Assembly: GCF_039851975.1 (NCBI RefSeq)
Contig: NZ_CP156660.1
Location: forward strand, 3,167,035 to 3,231,034
Origin: Desulfoscipio sp. XC116
Lineage (GTDB): Bacteria; Bacillota; Desulfotomaculia; Desulfotomaculales; Desulfallaceae
Direction of reading: 5' to 3'
Length of the DNA stretch: 64,000 nucleotides
In this document: positions 25,176 through 33,300 of the stretch, piece after piece
How positions within the stretch are numbered: position 1 is the stretch's first letter
Layout of the letters: each line of letters begins with the position of its first letter
Notes under the pieces: generated by a model
Databases searched by the model: none
What the model was told of the DNA's origin: nothing
The model's input: the letters and a program-made list of their open reading frames with translations, nothing else
Made by a program: the position numbers and the translations under genes

Positions 25176-26852
25176 TCATTGTCGGTCCCGGGATATCGCA
25201 TCCAGCGATACCGCCGCCTCAGCACGCGTAAATGGCTGCTGCGGTTTAAAACTGCCGTCGGGATATTCCGTCAGATAACCCGCCGCCGCCGCCGCGCCCG
25301 GATAACCGGCCGCATCGGCGGATATATCACCGGCATCGCTAAAACCATCCGTACCCGCCTCAAGACTCAGAACCTGGCAAAGCATGGTCGCCGCCATTTC
25401 ACGGGTTAATTTTTCATCCACACCGAAATAGGTGTCCGAAACACCCTTAACGAGACCTAGACTGCAAGCTGTGACCACATAATCACTCAGCGGACTGCTT
25501 TTGGGCACATCCGTAAATTCTATTTTGCCCGACGAAACAAGGGTCAGGTCACTGGCAAGAAGCAACCCTTTCAAATACTCGCCGCGGGTAATAGGCTTGT
25601 TCGGCAGGAAATTACCCCCGTCGACCGTCAAATAGTTTTTATCCACTATTTGACGAATAACTTCGTAATCCGGATGCGAAGAATCCACGTCGATGATGGC
25701 CACTTTTTCATACACCTTCGGCTTAACCGTTACCACGCGTTTTTCCTGGGTTGACGTTTCATTTCTAAGCTCAAAATAACCCCCATTGAAAAGAGTTACA
25801 TTCAGATAACCCCCGTCATCCACCGTAGCCGTCAGGCCGGTATCCTGATAATGTTTATTGAATGTGGGCTCCTGGGCTATAAGCGCGGCCGGATCGGGTT
25901 TTAAGCCGTGAAAAAGATTGCGGTCGGAGGACCCCAAAAGATAATGAATACTTACCACGTCGCCCGTTCTAAATTTGCCCGATTCGCTTACATCCACCGT
26001 GAAAACAATGGGACCGCTGAAATCACGCATCCGGTAGTTGAAAAACAAAGCGGAAGTGGTGGAATCCCGCACCGCTTTCAGCCTTTTCACCGCCGCCTCT
26101 TTTCGTTCGGCGCCATTCGGTATATTCTCACTGTACAGGTAGTGGTTGTCCAGGGCATATCCCGAAGTAAGATAGGCGTCGGTGGGATCCAATAAATAGT
26201 TCATATAATAGGGACCTTTGTTATTGCCTGTAACATGCACCCAAAGACTCCCGTCGACCAAAAACGAACCCCGCAGCCTTCCGGTAGTCATATCTCTGTC
26301 TTCACCCAGCAGCACCGCCAGGTGGCTTTCATCATACGAATTAAGGTAATCCGAATCATTGGGGGAATCCATACTGGGGTACCCCGCCAAATAGTTGTAG
26401 CCCTTCCAGGCCGCCTGCAGTTTGAAATTGTCCATCGGTACATCGGCAAAGGTCGAAAGCAGGGTATACGGATCGGTGGCGGTTCCCGTACCCTTATAGG
26501 TGCCGACGCTCATATCCTCGGTGCGCATGGACTCCATCCAACAATCACGGACGGTTTGCTGGGTATCGGTTATTGTGTAATCACCGTACTCAGACGCGTA
26601 AAATTCGATCGCCCCTTCGGCAACCACCGCCGAAGTGTCGGTCCCCGGTCCGGACACGCTAACAATAGCGGCATTGGTAAATTTATCGCCCAAAGCCACC
26701 TGCACCTTGCCGGGCACAGTACCGTTTTCCTGACTTACCGTAATAACTGTCGAAACTTCCGCGGCCCCGACAGGTACCGCGATACCCAGGATAAATACCA
26801 AAATAGCCAGCACTACAGTCTGCCGCCCAAGTATTGATTTCAGCCTGTTCAT
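25176..26852 (-). CDS. S-layer anchored surface protein with RDF/HG domain
   Basis: A 558-residue exported protein. Signal peptide about 1-30, a short beta-rich subdomain, then a full-length copy of the shared domain (about 119-362): GTGTATDPYTLL, EDRDMTTGRLRGSFLVDGSL, KGPYYMNYLLDP, RMRDFSGPIVFTVDVS, YLLGSSDRNLFHGLKP (candidate ligand His near 315), LFNGGYFEL. Residues about 385-558 contain three SLH repeats (VIRQIVDKNYLTVDGGNFLP, then TDVPKSSPLSDYVVTACSLG, DISADAAGYPGAAAAAGYLT), which bind pyruvylated secondary cell-wall polymer. ATG 26852 is chosen because GGAGCGG precedes it at proper distance; the upstream TTG lacks one. It follows the binding lipoprotein gene by 88 nt. Confidence 0.82.
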   Translation of the reverse strand: MNRLKSILGRQTVVLAILVFILGIAVPVGAAEVSTVITVSQENGTVPGKVQVALGDKFTNAAIVSVSGPGTDTSAVVAEGAIEFYASEYGDYTITDTQQTVRDCWMESMRTEDMSVGTYKGTGTATDPYTLLSTFADVPMDNFKLQAAWKGYNYLAGYPSMDSPNDSDYLNSYDESHLAVLLGEDRDMTTGRLRGSFLVDGSLWVHVTGNNKGPYYMNYLLDPTDAYLTSGYALDNHYLYSENIPNGAERKEAAVKRLKAVRDSTTSALFFNYRMRDFSGPIVFTVDVSESGKFRTGDVVSIHYLLGSSDRNLFHGLKPDPAALIAQEPTFNKHYQDTGLTATVDDGGYLNVTLFNGGYFELRNETSTQEKRVVTVKPKVYEKVAIIDVDSSHPDYEVIRQIVDKNYLTVDGGNFLPNKPITRGEYLKGLLLASDLTLVSSGKIEFTDVPKSSPLSDYVVTACSLGLVKGVSDTYFGVDEKLTREMAATMLCQVLSLEAGTDGFSDAGDISADAAGYPGAAAAAGYLTEYPDGSFKPQQPFTRAEAAVSLDAISRDRQ

Positions 26853-26940
26853 AATATTTCCGCTCCTTTTCCAAGCAGCTCGCAATAATGCGTAAGCCGC
26901 GTATTTAACAGCTCCGGATCATCTAAACGCTCTTTGCCCC

Positions 26941-28050
26941 CTAATTTTTTTTAACCGCCCCCGTCAGCAAAGCATCTATTTGCCCGGCGGTAAGTGCCTG
27001 ATGGTAAAAAAGCCGGTAAAATTCACGTATTTCCTCCCGCATGTCCAATGCAAAGTAATCCGGATAGAGCAAATTTCCCATCCACGGAATACCGATAAGG
27101 CGGTTGGCTCCCGGCGGCATATCCAACCAGTTGTAAGGATAGCAGGGAGCGCAAAACACCCTGTCGTTTTGCACGGCCGCAACCGAATTCCACGCTTCCT
27201 CGCCCCCGGAGAGAATATCAAAGAAGCTGCCGTCACTTTTTACCCCGGCATGCCCCACGCTGTAGGATGCGATAATCACCTCGGGATTCCACAACAGCAC
27301 CTGTTCCATATTCACTGTGAGCCGCCCGTCCGTTTTAGCCGGGAGAGTTACAATATTTTCCCCGCCTACAATATCAATCACCTCGGAATGCGACGAACCC
27401 CGCGGCGCCGTCTGCAAACCATCGGAACCCTGGGCGTAATAAACACTCAATCGCTCGGCTTCCGGAATCAGCGCCGCCTGTTTTACGGCTTCCGCAAGAA
27501 CATCTTCGCTGTAGTTCGCCAATAGTTCCGCCCGCTCCGGCCGGGATAAAATATCACCCAAAAACCGATAGGCCTCCGGAATCTTATTTAAGACAATGTC
27601 CGCGAGCACTACCGGGATCCCCATCCGTTTTTGAAGCGCATCCGCGTCGGCAATTGTATTTTGGTCCAAGTAGGTCATCATTAAAATCAGATCGGGAGAG
27701 CGCCGCATAATCTCTTCCCGGTTGGCGGTGTCGCCGCTTCCCTGCATCAATCCCAAGACAGGCAGCCCCAAATATTGGGGAGCGATATATTCCGCTTCTT
27801 CCGGGGACAGCTTTATGCACCACCCCAGCAGCAGTTCGGGATCTATTGTGTACAACGCCACCACGCCCGGCTGCCCCGTGGAATAAACCTGCTTGACTTG
27901 GGCGGGGATTTCCACCCTGCGCCCCGCCATATCCGTCACAACTCGCATGCCGGCTTGTGGCACCCCCTCCCGATTACCGGAATCTCCCTGACAGGCAGTC
28001 GTAATAATGCTCAAAAACAACAGCAAACAGATAAAAGCATTCTTTTTCAT
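26941..28050 (-). CDS. Substrate-binding lipoprotein of the FecB/BtuF type
   Basis: A 369-residue lipoprotein; signal peptide with lipobox ITTAC (Cys20). It has the two-lobe pattern of the PeripBP_2 family: RVVTDMAGRRVEIPAQVKQV at the start of the first lobe, RRSPDLILMM, ADIVLNK at the linker helix, LLWNPEVIIASYSVGHAG and VFCAPCYPYNWLDMPPGANR in the second lobe. The family binds Fe-siderophores, heme or cobalamin and hands them to FecCD-type permeases. It is the first gene of the nine-gene operon and its promoter carries both regulator palindromes (28296-28360). Two cysteine-free acidic Glu residues that usually contact the permease could not be assigned with certainty. Start ATG 28050; the upstream spacing AGGGGG fits. 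Confidence 0.88.
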   Translation of the reverse strand: MKKNAFICLLLFLSIITTACQGDSGNREGVPQAGMRVVTDMAGRRVEIPAQVKQVYSTGQPGVVALYTIDPELLLGWCIKLSPEEAEYIAPQYLGLPVLGLMQGSGDTANREEIMRRSPDLILMMTYLDQNTIADADALQKRMGIPVVLADIVLNKIPEAYRFLGDILSRPERAELLANYSEDVLAEAVKQAALIPEAERLSVYYAQGSDGLQTAPRGSSHSEVIDIVGGENIVTLPAKTDGRLTVNMEQVLLWNPEVIIASYSVGHAGVKSDGSFFDILSGGEEAWNSVAAVQNDRVFCAPCYPYNWLDMPPGANRLIGIPWMGNLLYPDYFALDMREEIREFYRLFYHQALTAGQIDALLTGAVKKN

Positions 28051-28095
28051 GATTTTTTTACACTTTCCCCCTCCTGTCGACCCGGCACCACAATG

Positions 28096-28143
28096 CCGGA
28101 CCTAAAAGCCGTTCTCCTTTCAGGCAAACGGCTTTAGGTCCGC
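28096..28143 (-). other. Hairpin in the leader of the uptake operon
   Basis: CGGACCTAAA-GCCGTT and AACGGCTTTTAGGTC form a stem of about 15 bp with one bulge and a loop of about 14 nt, about 46-93 nt before the first gene's ATG. There is no U-tract. It may regulate translation or processing of the leader. Confidence 0.5.
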
Positions 28144-28189
28144 TTGCTTTAGAAACAGCAGGGACCTCACTCTTTCAATCTAAGCAAAA

Positions 28190-28290
28190 CACCACTTTAA
28201 AAATTTCTAAAACATCACCCCTCGCAATTATGCCTGTTAAATTTCCAATATCTTCATTCAAGCACCTGTTTGTGGAAAATTTAGGGCCAA
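28190..28290 (-). ncRNA. Conserved leader RNA of the binding-protein gene
   Basis: The transcribed leader just after the promoter resembles the leader of the S-layer gene (35640-35732) over about 80 nt. Shared blocks are AAATTTTC ... GGAAA(A)TT, which can pair, then ACAGGCATAATTGCG and GGGGTGATG followed at once by TTTTAG or CTTTTCTAA. The pairing arms differ in sequence yet stay complementary. The GGGGTGATG-TTT-TAG block looks like a ribosome binding site with a two- to three-codon open frame. A cis-acting RNA element is inferred. Confidence 0.45.
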
Positions 28291-28295
28291 TTTTA

Positions 28296-28360
28296 GTTAG
28301 AATTATCTAACCTGTCAAAGTATAGCATTAAAAAATCAAATCGTCGGTTGTTCTGCCAAC
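28296..28360 (-). promoter_or_regulatory. Promoter of the uptake operon with CRP-like and DtxR-like sites
   Basis: Read on the minus strand: palindrome GTTGGCAGAACAAC (28360-28347), 22 nt, -10 TATACT (28324-28319), 7 nt, palindrome GTTAGAATTATCTAAC (28311-28296). The first palindrome would be centred near -41.5, the class II activator position for a CRP-family protein; the second covers the start point, a repressor position. The same layout with identical 22 nt spacing occurs at 35739, 37579 and 38641. Confidence 0.8.
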
Positions 28361-28454
28361 ATTTATCAACAAATATTTATGAAACCGAAGAAAATTACTT
28401 CGCATCACTTGCCGGTGCGTTTCCTAAACCAGTTCCCCGACAACATTTATCGAC

Positions 28455-28673
28455 AAAAAAACAGGCTGTTTGCAAGCAGATTAACTGTTTGCAACAGCCT
28501 GTTTACTTATGACTTGGGGTTAAGACCGCCTGTCGGCCCACATTAGATCATAGTTTTGTTTACCAGTCTTTGCATTATGGCCGCCACCTCGGCGCGGCTC
28601 GCTTCGCCTCGCGGGTCAAGCGCGTCGCCGTCCTTGCCTTTAAGCAAGCCGCTGCCCACCGCCCAGCCCACGC
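28455..28673. repeat. Left direct repeat: copy of the S-layer gene 3' end
   Basis: Matches 30154-30340 in the same orientation. It contains the terminator hairpin (ACAGGCTGTTTGCAAGCAG arm) and then the end of the SLH-coding sequence with only one or two changes over 125 bp, plus about 30 extra bases between them. Together the two repeats bracket a 1.5 kb cassette. Confidence 0.88.
28543..28673 (-). pseudogene. Fragment of the S-layer protein gene (last SLH repeat)
   Basis: About 43 codons identical or nearly so to the C-terminus of the 1771-residue protein (GLLKGKDGDALDPRGEASR and AEVAAMMQRLVNKTMI, here with small changes at the very end). The coding sequence breaks off abruptly at about 28673, so this is a truncated duplicate and not a gene. 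Confidence 0.85.
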
Positions 28674-28697
28674 CTCCCTCAAATAGATTTGCAATTC

Positions 28698-28851
28698 TTG
28701 ACAATTAGCAATTTGAGATATATTATTTACTTAAAGATTATCATTTCTTTTTTAAATGGGAATACTGAAACTGAAGACGGCTCGAGTGCCCCACCAACCG
28801 GGGTTTTCATCTAGGACCTCTGAAACTGCGGTAACAGTTTCAGAGGTTTTT
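28698..28851 (+). ncRNA. Candidate antitoxin RNA of a type I toxin-antitoxin pair
   Basis: A near-consensus promoter TTGACA (28698), 17 nt, TATTAT (28721-28726) has no open frame behind it. About 90 nt later comes a strong terminator: CCTCTGAAACTG / CAGTTTCAGAGG stem (28817-28846) and TTTTT. The predicted RNA of about 115-120 nt converges on the tiny toxin gene (28941-28858) on the other strand, the arrangement of TxpA/RatA and BsrG/SR4. Confidence 0.6.
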
Positions 28852-28857
28852 AATTAC

Positions 28858-28941
28858 TTACCTTCTAGTTAGCTGAACAACGAGGGTCAGCAGGAGTATT
28901 ATTGCGATTACGACTTGTACTGCGTCGCTGATTGTAATCAT
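28858..28941 (-). CDS. Holin-like type I toxin peptide (27 residues)
   Basis: ATG 28941 to TAA 28858 encodes a 27-residue peptide, MITISDAVQVVIAI followed by ILLLTLVVQ and LTRR: a single transmembrane helix with a basic end. An excellent ribosome binding site (AAGGAGGTGAGGCGGG) precedes it. Such peptides are annotated as putative holin-like toxins in Firmicutes; they depolarise the membrane when overproduced. The convergent RNA at 28698-28851 is the likely antitoxin. It lies inside the cassette bracketed by S-layer gene repeats. Confidence 0.7.
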   Translation of the reverse strand: MITISDAVQVVIAIILLLTLVVQLTRR

Positions 28942-29056
28942 CCCGCCTCACCTCCTTCTTTGGAATATTGTAAAAGTAAAACAGCCCTTCGGGCGCAACT
29001 TTAAACAGCCAAATACCTCGGCACCTCTTTCAAAAAACCGCGGCAATGGATATAAT

Positions 29057-30058
29057 ATGAACAAGAAACAAATAGAAGGCCGGTGGTTGGCAACTATGAC
29101 CGCGGAACAACCGAAAGACCTTTTAAGCCCCTTAATTGATCTGGTATTTAAAGCGCTTTTTGCACGGGAAGAACCAAGGAGCAGGATTATTCTCATTGAT
29201 CTGCTCAATTCATTGCTGGGTTTACAAGGCAACAATAAAATTACCTCAATAACCCACCTGAACCCTTTTAACTACAAAGAATATCCGGGCGATAAAAGTT
29301 CTATCTTAGATATAAAAGTGATGACCCACGCCAAAGAGAGGATTAACATTGAGGTTCAAGTCAACGACGTCGACAACTTCCGCAAAAGGAGCTTATACTA
29401 CTGGGCCCGGATGTATTCGGAAACCATTGCCGAATCCGAAGCGTACACCACGTTGAAGAAATCCATCGTCATCAACATCCTGGACTTTGATATCATCCAT
29501 GAAACCGGCAGATACCACACCCAATACAGGATCTTAGAGAAGGACGACGGTTTTTTATTGCTGGAAGATCTGGAAATACATTATTTTGAATTAAGGAAGT
29601 TCCTTAGCCAGACGCCTCCGGGGGAAATGAACGCGGTGGAATATTGGCTGACCTTTATGAAAAATGCCGGTAAGCCCGATGGCAAAGAATTGCTCCAAAA
29701 ACTGGCGAAAGAAAAGGAGGAATTAGCTATGGCCATGGATATGTTGGCAGAGATAAGCGCCGATGAGAGACTGCGGCAAAAAGCCTATGCGCAGGAAAAG
29801 GCCAGACTGGACGCTATCTCCAGAATCAAATATGCCGAACTGAAGGGCATGGAAAAAGGTATAGGGAAAGGGAGAATTGAAGGGAGAATTGAAGGAAAGG
29901 CTGAATTGTTAATTAAGCAAATTTCCAAACGGTTCGGCAGCCTGCCGAAGGATTTACAGGTACTGGTCATGAATGCCGACGATGCGGTTCTGGATGCGAT
30001 TGGTGAGGAAATTTTCGATTTGCAGTCTCCTGATGATATTTTAAAGCTTCTAAATTAA
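29057..30058 (+). CDS. Rpn-family PD-(D/E)XK nuclease/transposase-like protein
   Basis: A 333-residue protein of the Rpn/PDDEXK_2 family, proteins annotated as recombination-promoting nucleases or transposase-like (YhgA). The N-terminal signature LSPLIDLVFKALFAREEPRS is typical; the nuclease core has the acidic residue in SSILDIKV and the E-x-Q of INIEVQV. The C-terminal third is a charged helix region ending in Gly-Lys-Arg repeats (KGIGKGRIEGRIEGK) and a four-helix tail (RFGSLPKDLQVLVMNADDAV). Family members cut DNA and raise RecA-independent recombination in E. coli. It is flanked by direct repeats of the neighbouring S-layer gene's 3' end and by a type I toxin gene. Start ATG 29057 has a weak ribosome binding site; ATG 29096 is an alternative. 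Confidence 0.88.
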   Translation: MNKKQIEGRWLATMTAEQPKDLLSPLIDLVFKALFAREEPRSRIILIDLLNSLLGLQGNNKITSITHLNPFNYKEYPGDKSSILDIKVMTHAKERINIEVQVNDVDNFRKRSLYYWARMYSETIAESEAYTTLKKSIVINILDFDIIHETGRYHTQYRILEKDDGFLLLEDLEIHYFELRKFLSQTPPGEMNAVEYWLTFMKNAGKPDGKELLQKLAKEKEELAMAMDMLAEISADERLRQKAYAQEKARLDAISRIKYAELKGMEKGIGKGRIEGRIEGKAELLIKQISKRFGSLPKDLQVLVMNADDAVLDAIGEEIFDLQSPDDILKLLN

Positions 30059-30060
30059 AA

Positions 30061-30119
30061 CTGAAACCGATCACCTATAAGGGAGTGCATAGCACTCCCT
30101 TATAGGTGATCGGTTTCAG
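30061..30119. repeat. Perfect 28 bp inverted repeat after the Rpn gene
   Basis: CTGAAACCGATCACC... and its exact complement are separated by only 3 nt (ATA), giving a 28 bp perfect stem that begins 3 nt after the stop codon. No T-run follows directly; the real terminator comes just after it at 30123. The length and perfection exceed what termination needs. Confidence 0.85.
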
Positions 30120-30122
30120 GAT

Positions 30123-30145
30123 GCCTGCTACTAAAGCAGGTTTTT
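30123..30145 (+). terminator. Intrinsic terminator of the Rpn gene
   Basis: CCTGCT, loop ACTAA, AGCAGG, then TTTTT on the plus strand. Confidence 0.8.
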
Positions 30146-30153
30146 ATAAAAAT

Positions 30154-30340
30154 AAAAAAACAGGCTGTTTGCAAGCAGATTAACTGCTTGCAACAGCCTG
30201 TCAACCAACGTTAAATCATAGTTTTGTTTACCAGTCTTTGCATCATGGCCGCCACCTCGGCGCGGCTCGCTTCGCCTCGCGGGTCAAGCGCGTCGCCGTC
30301 CTTGCCTTTAAGCAAGCCGCTGCCCACCGCCCAGCTCACA
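30154..30340. repeat. Right direct repeat: 3' end of the S-layer gene with its terminator
   Basis: This is the resident copy of the repeat at 28455-28673. Its first part (30154-30205) is the terminator of the S-layer gene on the minus strand: ACAGGCTGTTGCAAGCAG ... CTGCTTGCAAACAGCCTGT followed by TTTTTTT. The rest is the last 43 codons of that gene. Confidence 0.88.
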
Positions 30341-33300
30341 CCGTCCGCGGCCCAGCCGGATATTTGATCCGCGTCGCTGTACTGCGCCGTATCGCCCTGG
30401 ACGAGGGTGTCCACGCCAACGAGTTTAGCGTATTGATACATCATGGCAGCAATTTCTTCCCGGGTAACGTTTTTACCCGGCTCAAAGTTGCGGCCCGTTC
30501 CCGAGACAATTCCGTTTGCGGACGCCCAGGCCACCGGTTCGGCGTACCAGGCGTCTTCCGCTACGTCGGCGTAGTCAATGTCTCCGCCGTCGGGTGTGCC
30601 CGCCAGCCGGTGCAGTACCGAAACCAGCATCCCGCGGGTCATGGCTGTGTTCGGTGCAAACTCTGTTTCGGATACACCGCTGAACAGTTCATGCGAGGTG
30701 GCAAACGCAATCGCGTCTCGGCCCCAGAAGCTGTCGTCCACATCATCGAAGCTGCGGGAGCGATCCACAAATTTGATTGTGCCTGTTCCGTTGAGTACGG
30801 TTAGGAGTTGCCCTTCGTTAACAACGGATTTTTTGATGGTTTCTTCACTGCCGTCGGCTTTTACCAGCACGGCGACCATACCGTCTCCCGCGCCTTCGAC
30901 CGGAACGGCGAGCCTGATGCCGCCACTGATGTCGATAACTTCGTCATTAAGTCTGATTTCAAACTTAACGGTGTCCGCGGCGATTTTTTCAATGGTGAAT
31001 GTGACTTTTTCATCTTCTTTGTCTTTGGCGTCTTTTTTGTCTTTTTTGTCCTTTGCATCTTTTTCATCTTCTTTAGCGGTGATTTTGGCCAGTATATCGT
31101 TGGATACGGTTACGTTGGCAATGTCCGTTTTGAGCACCAGCGCCGCCGTGATTTTTTCGATAATACCGGCCACCGCAACGCCGGTAAGTTCAATGTTTAT
31201 TTTGCTAACCTCACCGGTAATCGTCGGGACAATCACAATTTCGTCTTCATTCTTTTCAATCAATGCCTTGATCACTGCTTCTATTGCTTCATCAGAGATG
31301 GCAAGGGTCGCCACACCGTCTTTCGCTTCCACTGCGGCGTCTATATAAACCAAACCCGTTTCCGGATCTTCAACCGCGGTGCCCACTTTTTCATTGTTTT
31401 GAGCATTTTCATCCGCTTTCAGCAGGTAGGTGCCGCCGTGGGTCAGTTCCAGGGTTACGAAGTCGTTCTCAACCACCGCGCTGCCGCCGCTGTAGTAGGT
31501 GGAAGGATAGTGCAGTGAGTCCACCCATTCGCCGGATTCTACATCAGTATGCGCAACTCTGCCGTCGCAGCTGCCCTCGACATAGGATATGGCAACGGCG
31601 GTGCCGTCGTCGAAGTAGTCGGAGACGTTGATATTTACGTAAACCTTGCCTTCGATGGCGGTGCGCCACACGAATTTCGCCTGCATGCCGCCAGACCTCT
31701 TGGATAGGGCGATATCTGTGTAATAGGGCTGCGCCGTGTTGCATTTTTCGATGTCTTCGCCATTAAAGACCCAGGAGTATAACTCTTTGCCGCCGGAGTT
31801 ATTGTTTTTCGTTACGTAGACTTTCCACCACTCGGATTCACCGGATATCTCGTTCAGCGCCTTCCAGGCAATTTTGGACTGCTTGCTGTTGGCCAGATGT
31901 GCCTGGTAGGGGTCGTTCTGGCTGCCGCAACCACCGTCTTGCTTTAAATCGTTCTTTAAGATATAGCGCATCCACTCGGGATACAGGGTCAGGTTCGAGG
32001 TTACCTCGCTGTCGAAGTCGTATTCTCTGGTCAGTTCTTTGTCGGTGTACCAGGCCAGTACGAGGTAGCCGTAGCCGCTGTCAAAGAAGCCGGGATCTTT
32101 GGCCTCATTACCGCTCTTGACGCTCTGCTCCTTAATGGTAGCATTGGGGTTGCCGGTGTCGGGATCGTTGCCCGTGACAAAGGTTACGGTGTAGGTTTCA
32201 CCTGGGCCGGGGCCGGGGCCGCCGCCATCCGTCCACTTGGCGTAAAGAATGACGTGTTGCGTCAGGGACTCTTCAAAATTAAACGGGGCGGTGCAATCAT
32301 AATCGGTGTACCAGCCGCCGAAGACATAGCCTTCTCTCACCGGATCGGCAGGCTTGGTGACTTTGGCGCCGGGAGCTACAAGCTGGGGAGGAATTCTGTC
32401 GCTATGGGCCCCGTCGGTCATAAATTCGGCCACTTGTCTTGGATCCTGCGGGCTATCGTCATCCTGCGCCTTGACCAGTTCAAAGTAACCGCCGTTATAG
32501 AGGTCGAAGGTGATGTAACCGTCGGTGACCACGGCAGAGGTGTTATTCTTGAAGTAGATGGGTTCCAAGGCCATAAAATAGGCATCGTTAGCTGTAGCCT
32601 TTATTTCTGACGCATGGTACAGGCCACGATTGGCCGCCCCCAGCAGATAGTTGATGTGAACAGTATCCTTTTCATTAAAATAGCCGCTCACATCCAGTTT
32701 ATGGGTTACCGGGCCCGGAAAGTCCCTGGCATACGTATGGTACATCAAGACTTTTTTGCTGTCCGCTCTCACGGCCTGCAGTGCGTCGGTCGCCGCCGCC
32801 AGCCGTTCGGGATAGGTCCCCTCCAGGTAAAGGGAATGCGATTTAAATCCATTGGTAATGATGGTGTCGGAGGGATTCAAAGCCACTCCGAAATCGCGGG
32901 GACTCCGGAACCAGCCGTCCGCGTTGCTGGGCAAGAGCTCGCTGCCGTCGATAAAGAAGGAGGCGTTCAGCCGTCCCGTGGACATATCCCTGTCCTCAAC
33001 CATGAGGCTAAAAGGAGTGCCCAAGTATGTTTTGCCCTCGGTCTCATAGCCCGCGATCAGGTTCCAGATGCGGAAAGTGGAGCCAATGAGTGGGACGATG
33101 GATCCGGCCAAACCGTCCTTGGTATAGAAAGCCCCCACCATGGTATAGGGATCTTCCGCTATTCCTGTTCCCTTGTAGTTCTTCTCCCAGGGAGTATTGC
33201 CCGGATTCTGGTCGAAGCTGCCGATTCTTACACTTCCTATGGTCATACCGCTGTCGGCAAGCACATATGCACCGGCCGGCCCGTAAAAATCAATTTTTTG

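Noticed and set aside
20788-26852. NEAT heme-binding domains in the surface proteins
   Set aside because: Architecture suggests it, but the NEAT signature (S-x-x-x-Y helix and terminal Y-x-x-x-Y strand) was not visible in any copy.
28096-28290. Cobalamin riboswitch in the leader of the FecCD-type operon
   Set aside because: Looked for the B12-box (GCCACTG type) because BtuCD-like importers often have one; not found. The leader has other, unassigned structure.
30861-31067. Lys-rich frame MKKMQRTKKTKKTPKTKK
   Set aside because: It is another reading frame of the Lys/Asp tract in the S-layer gene.
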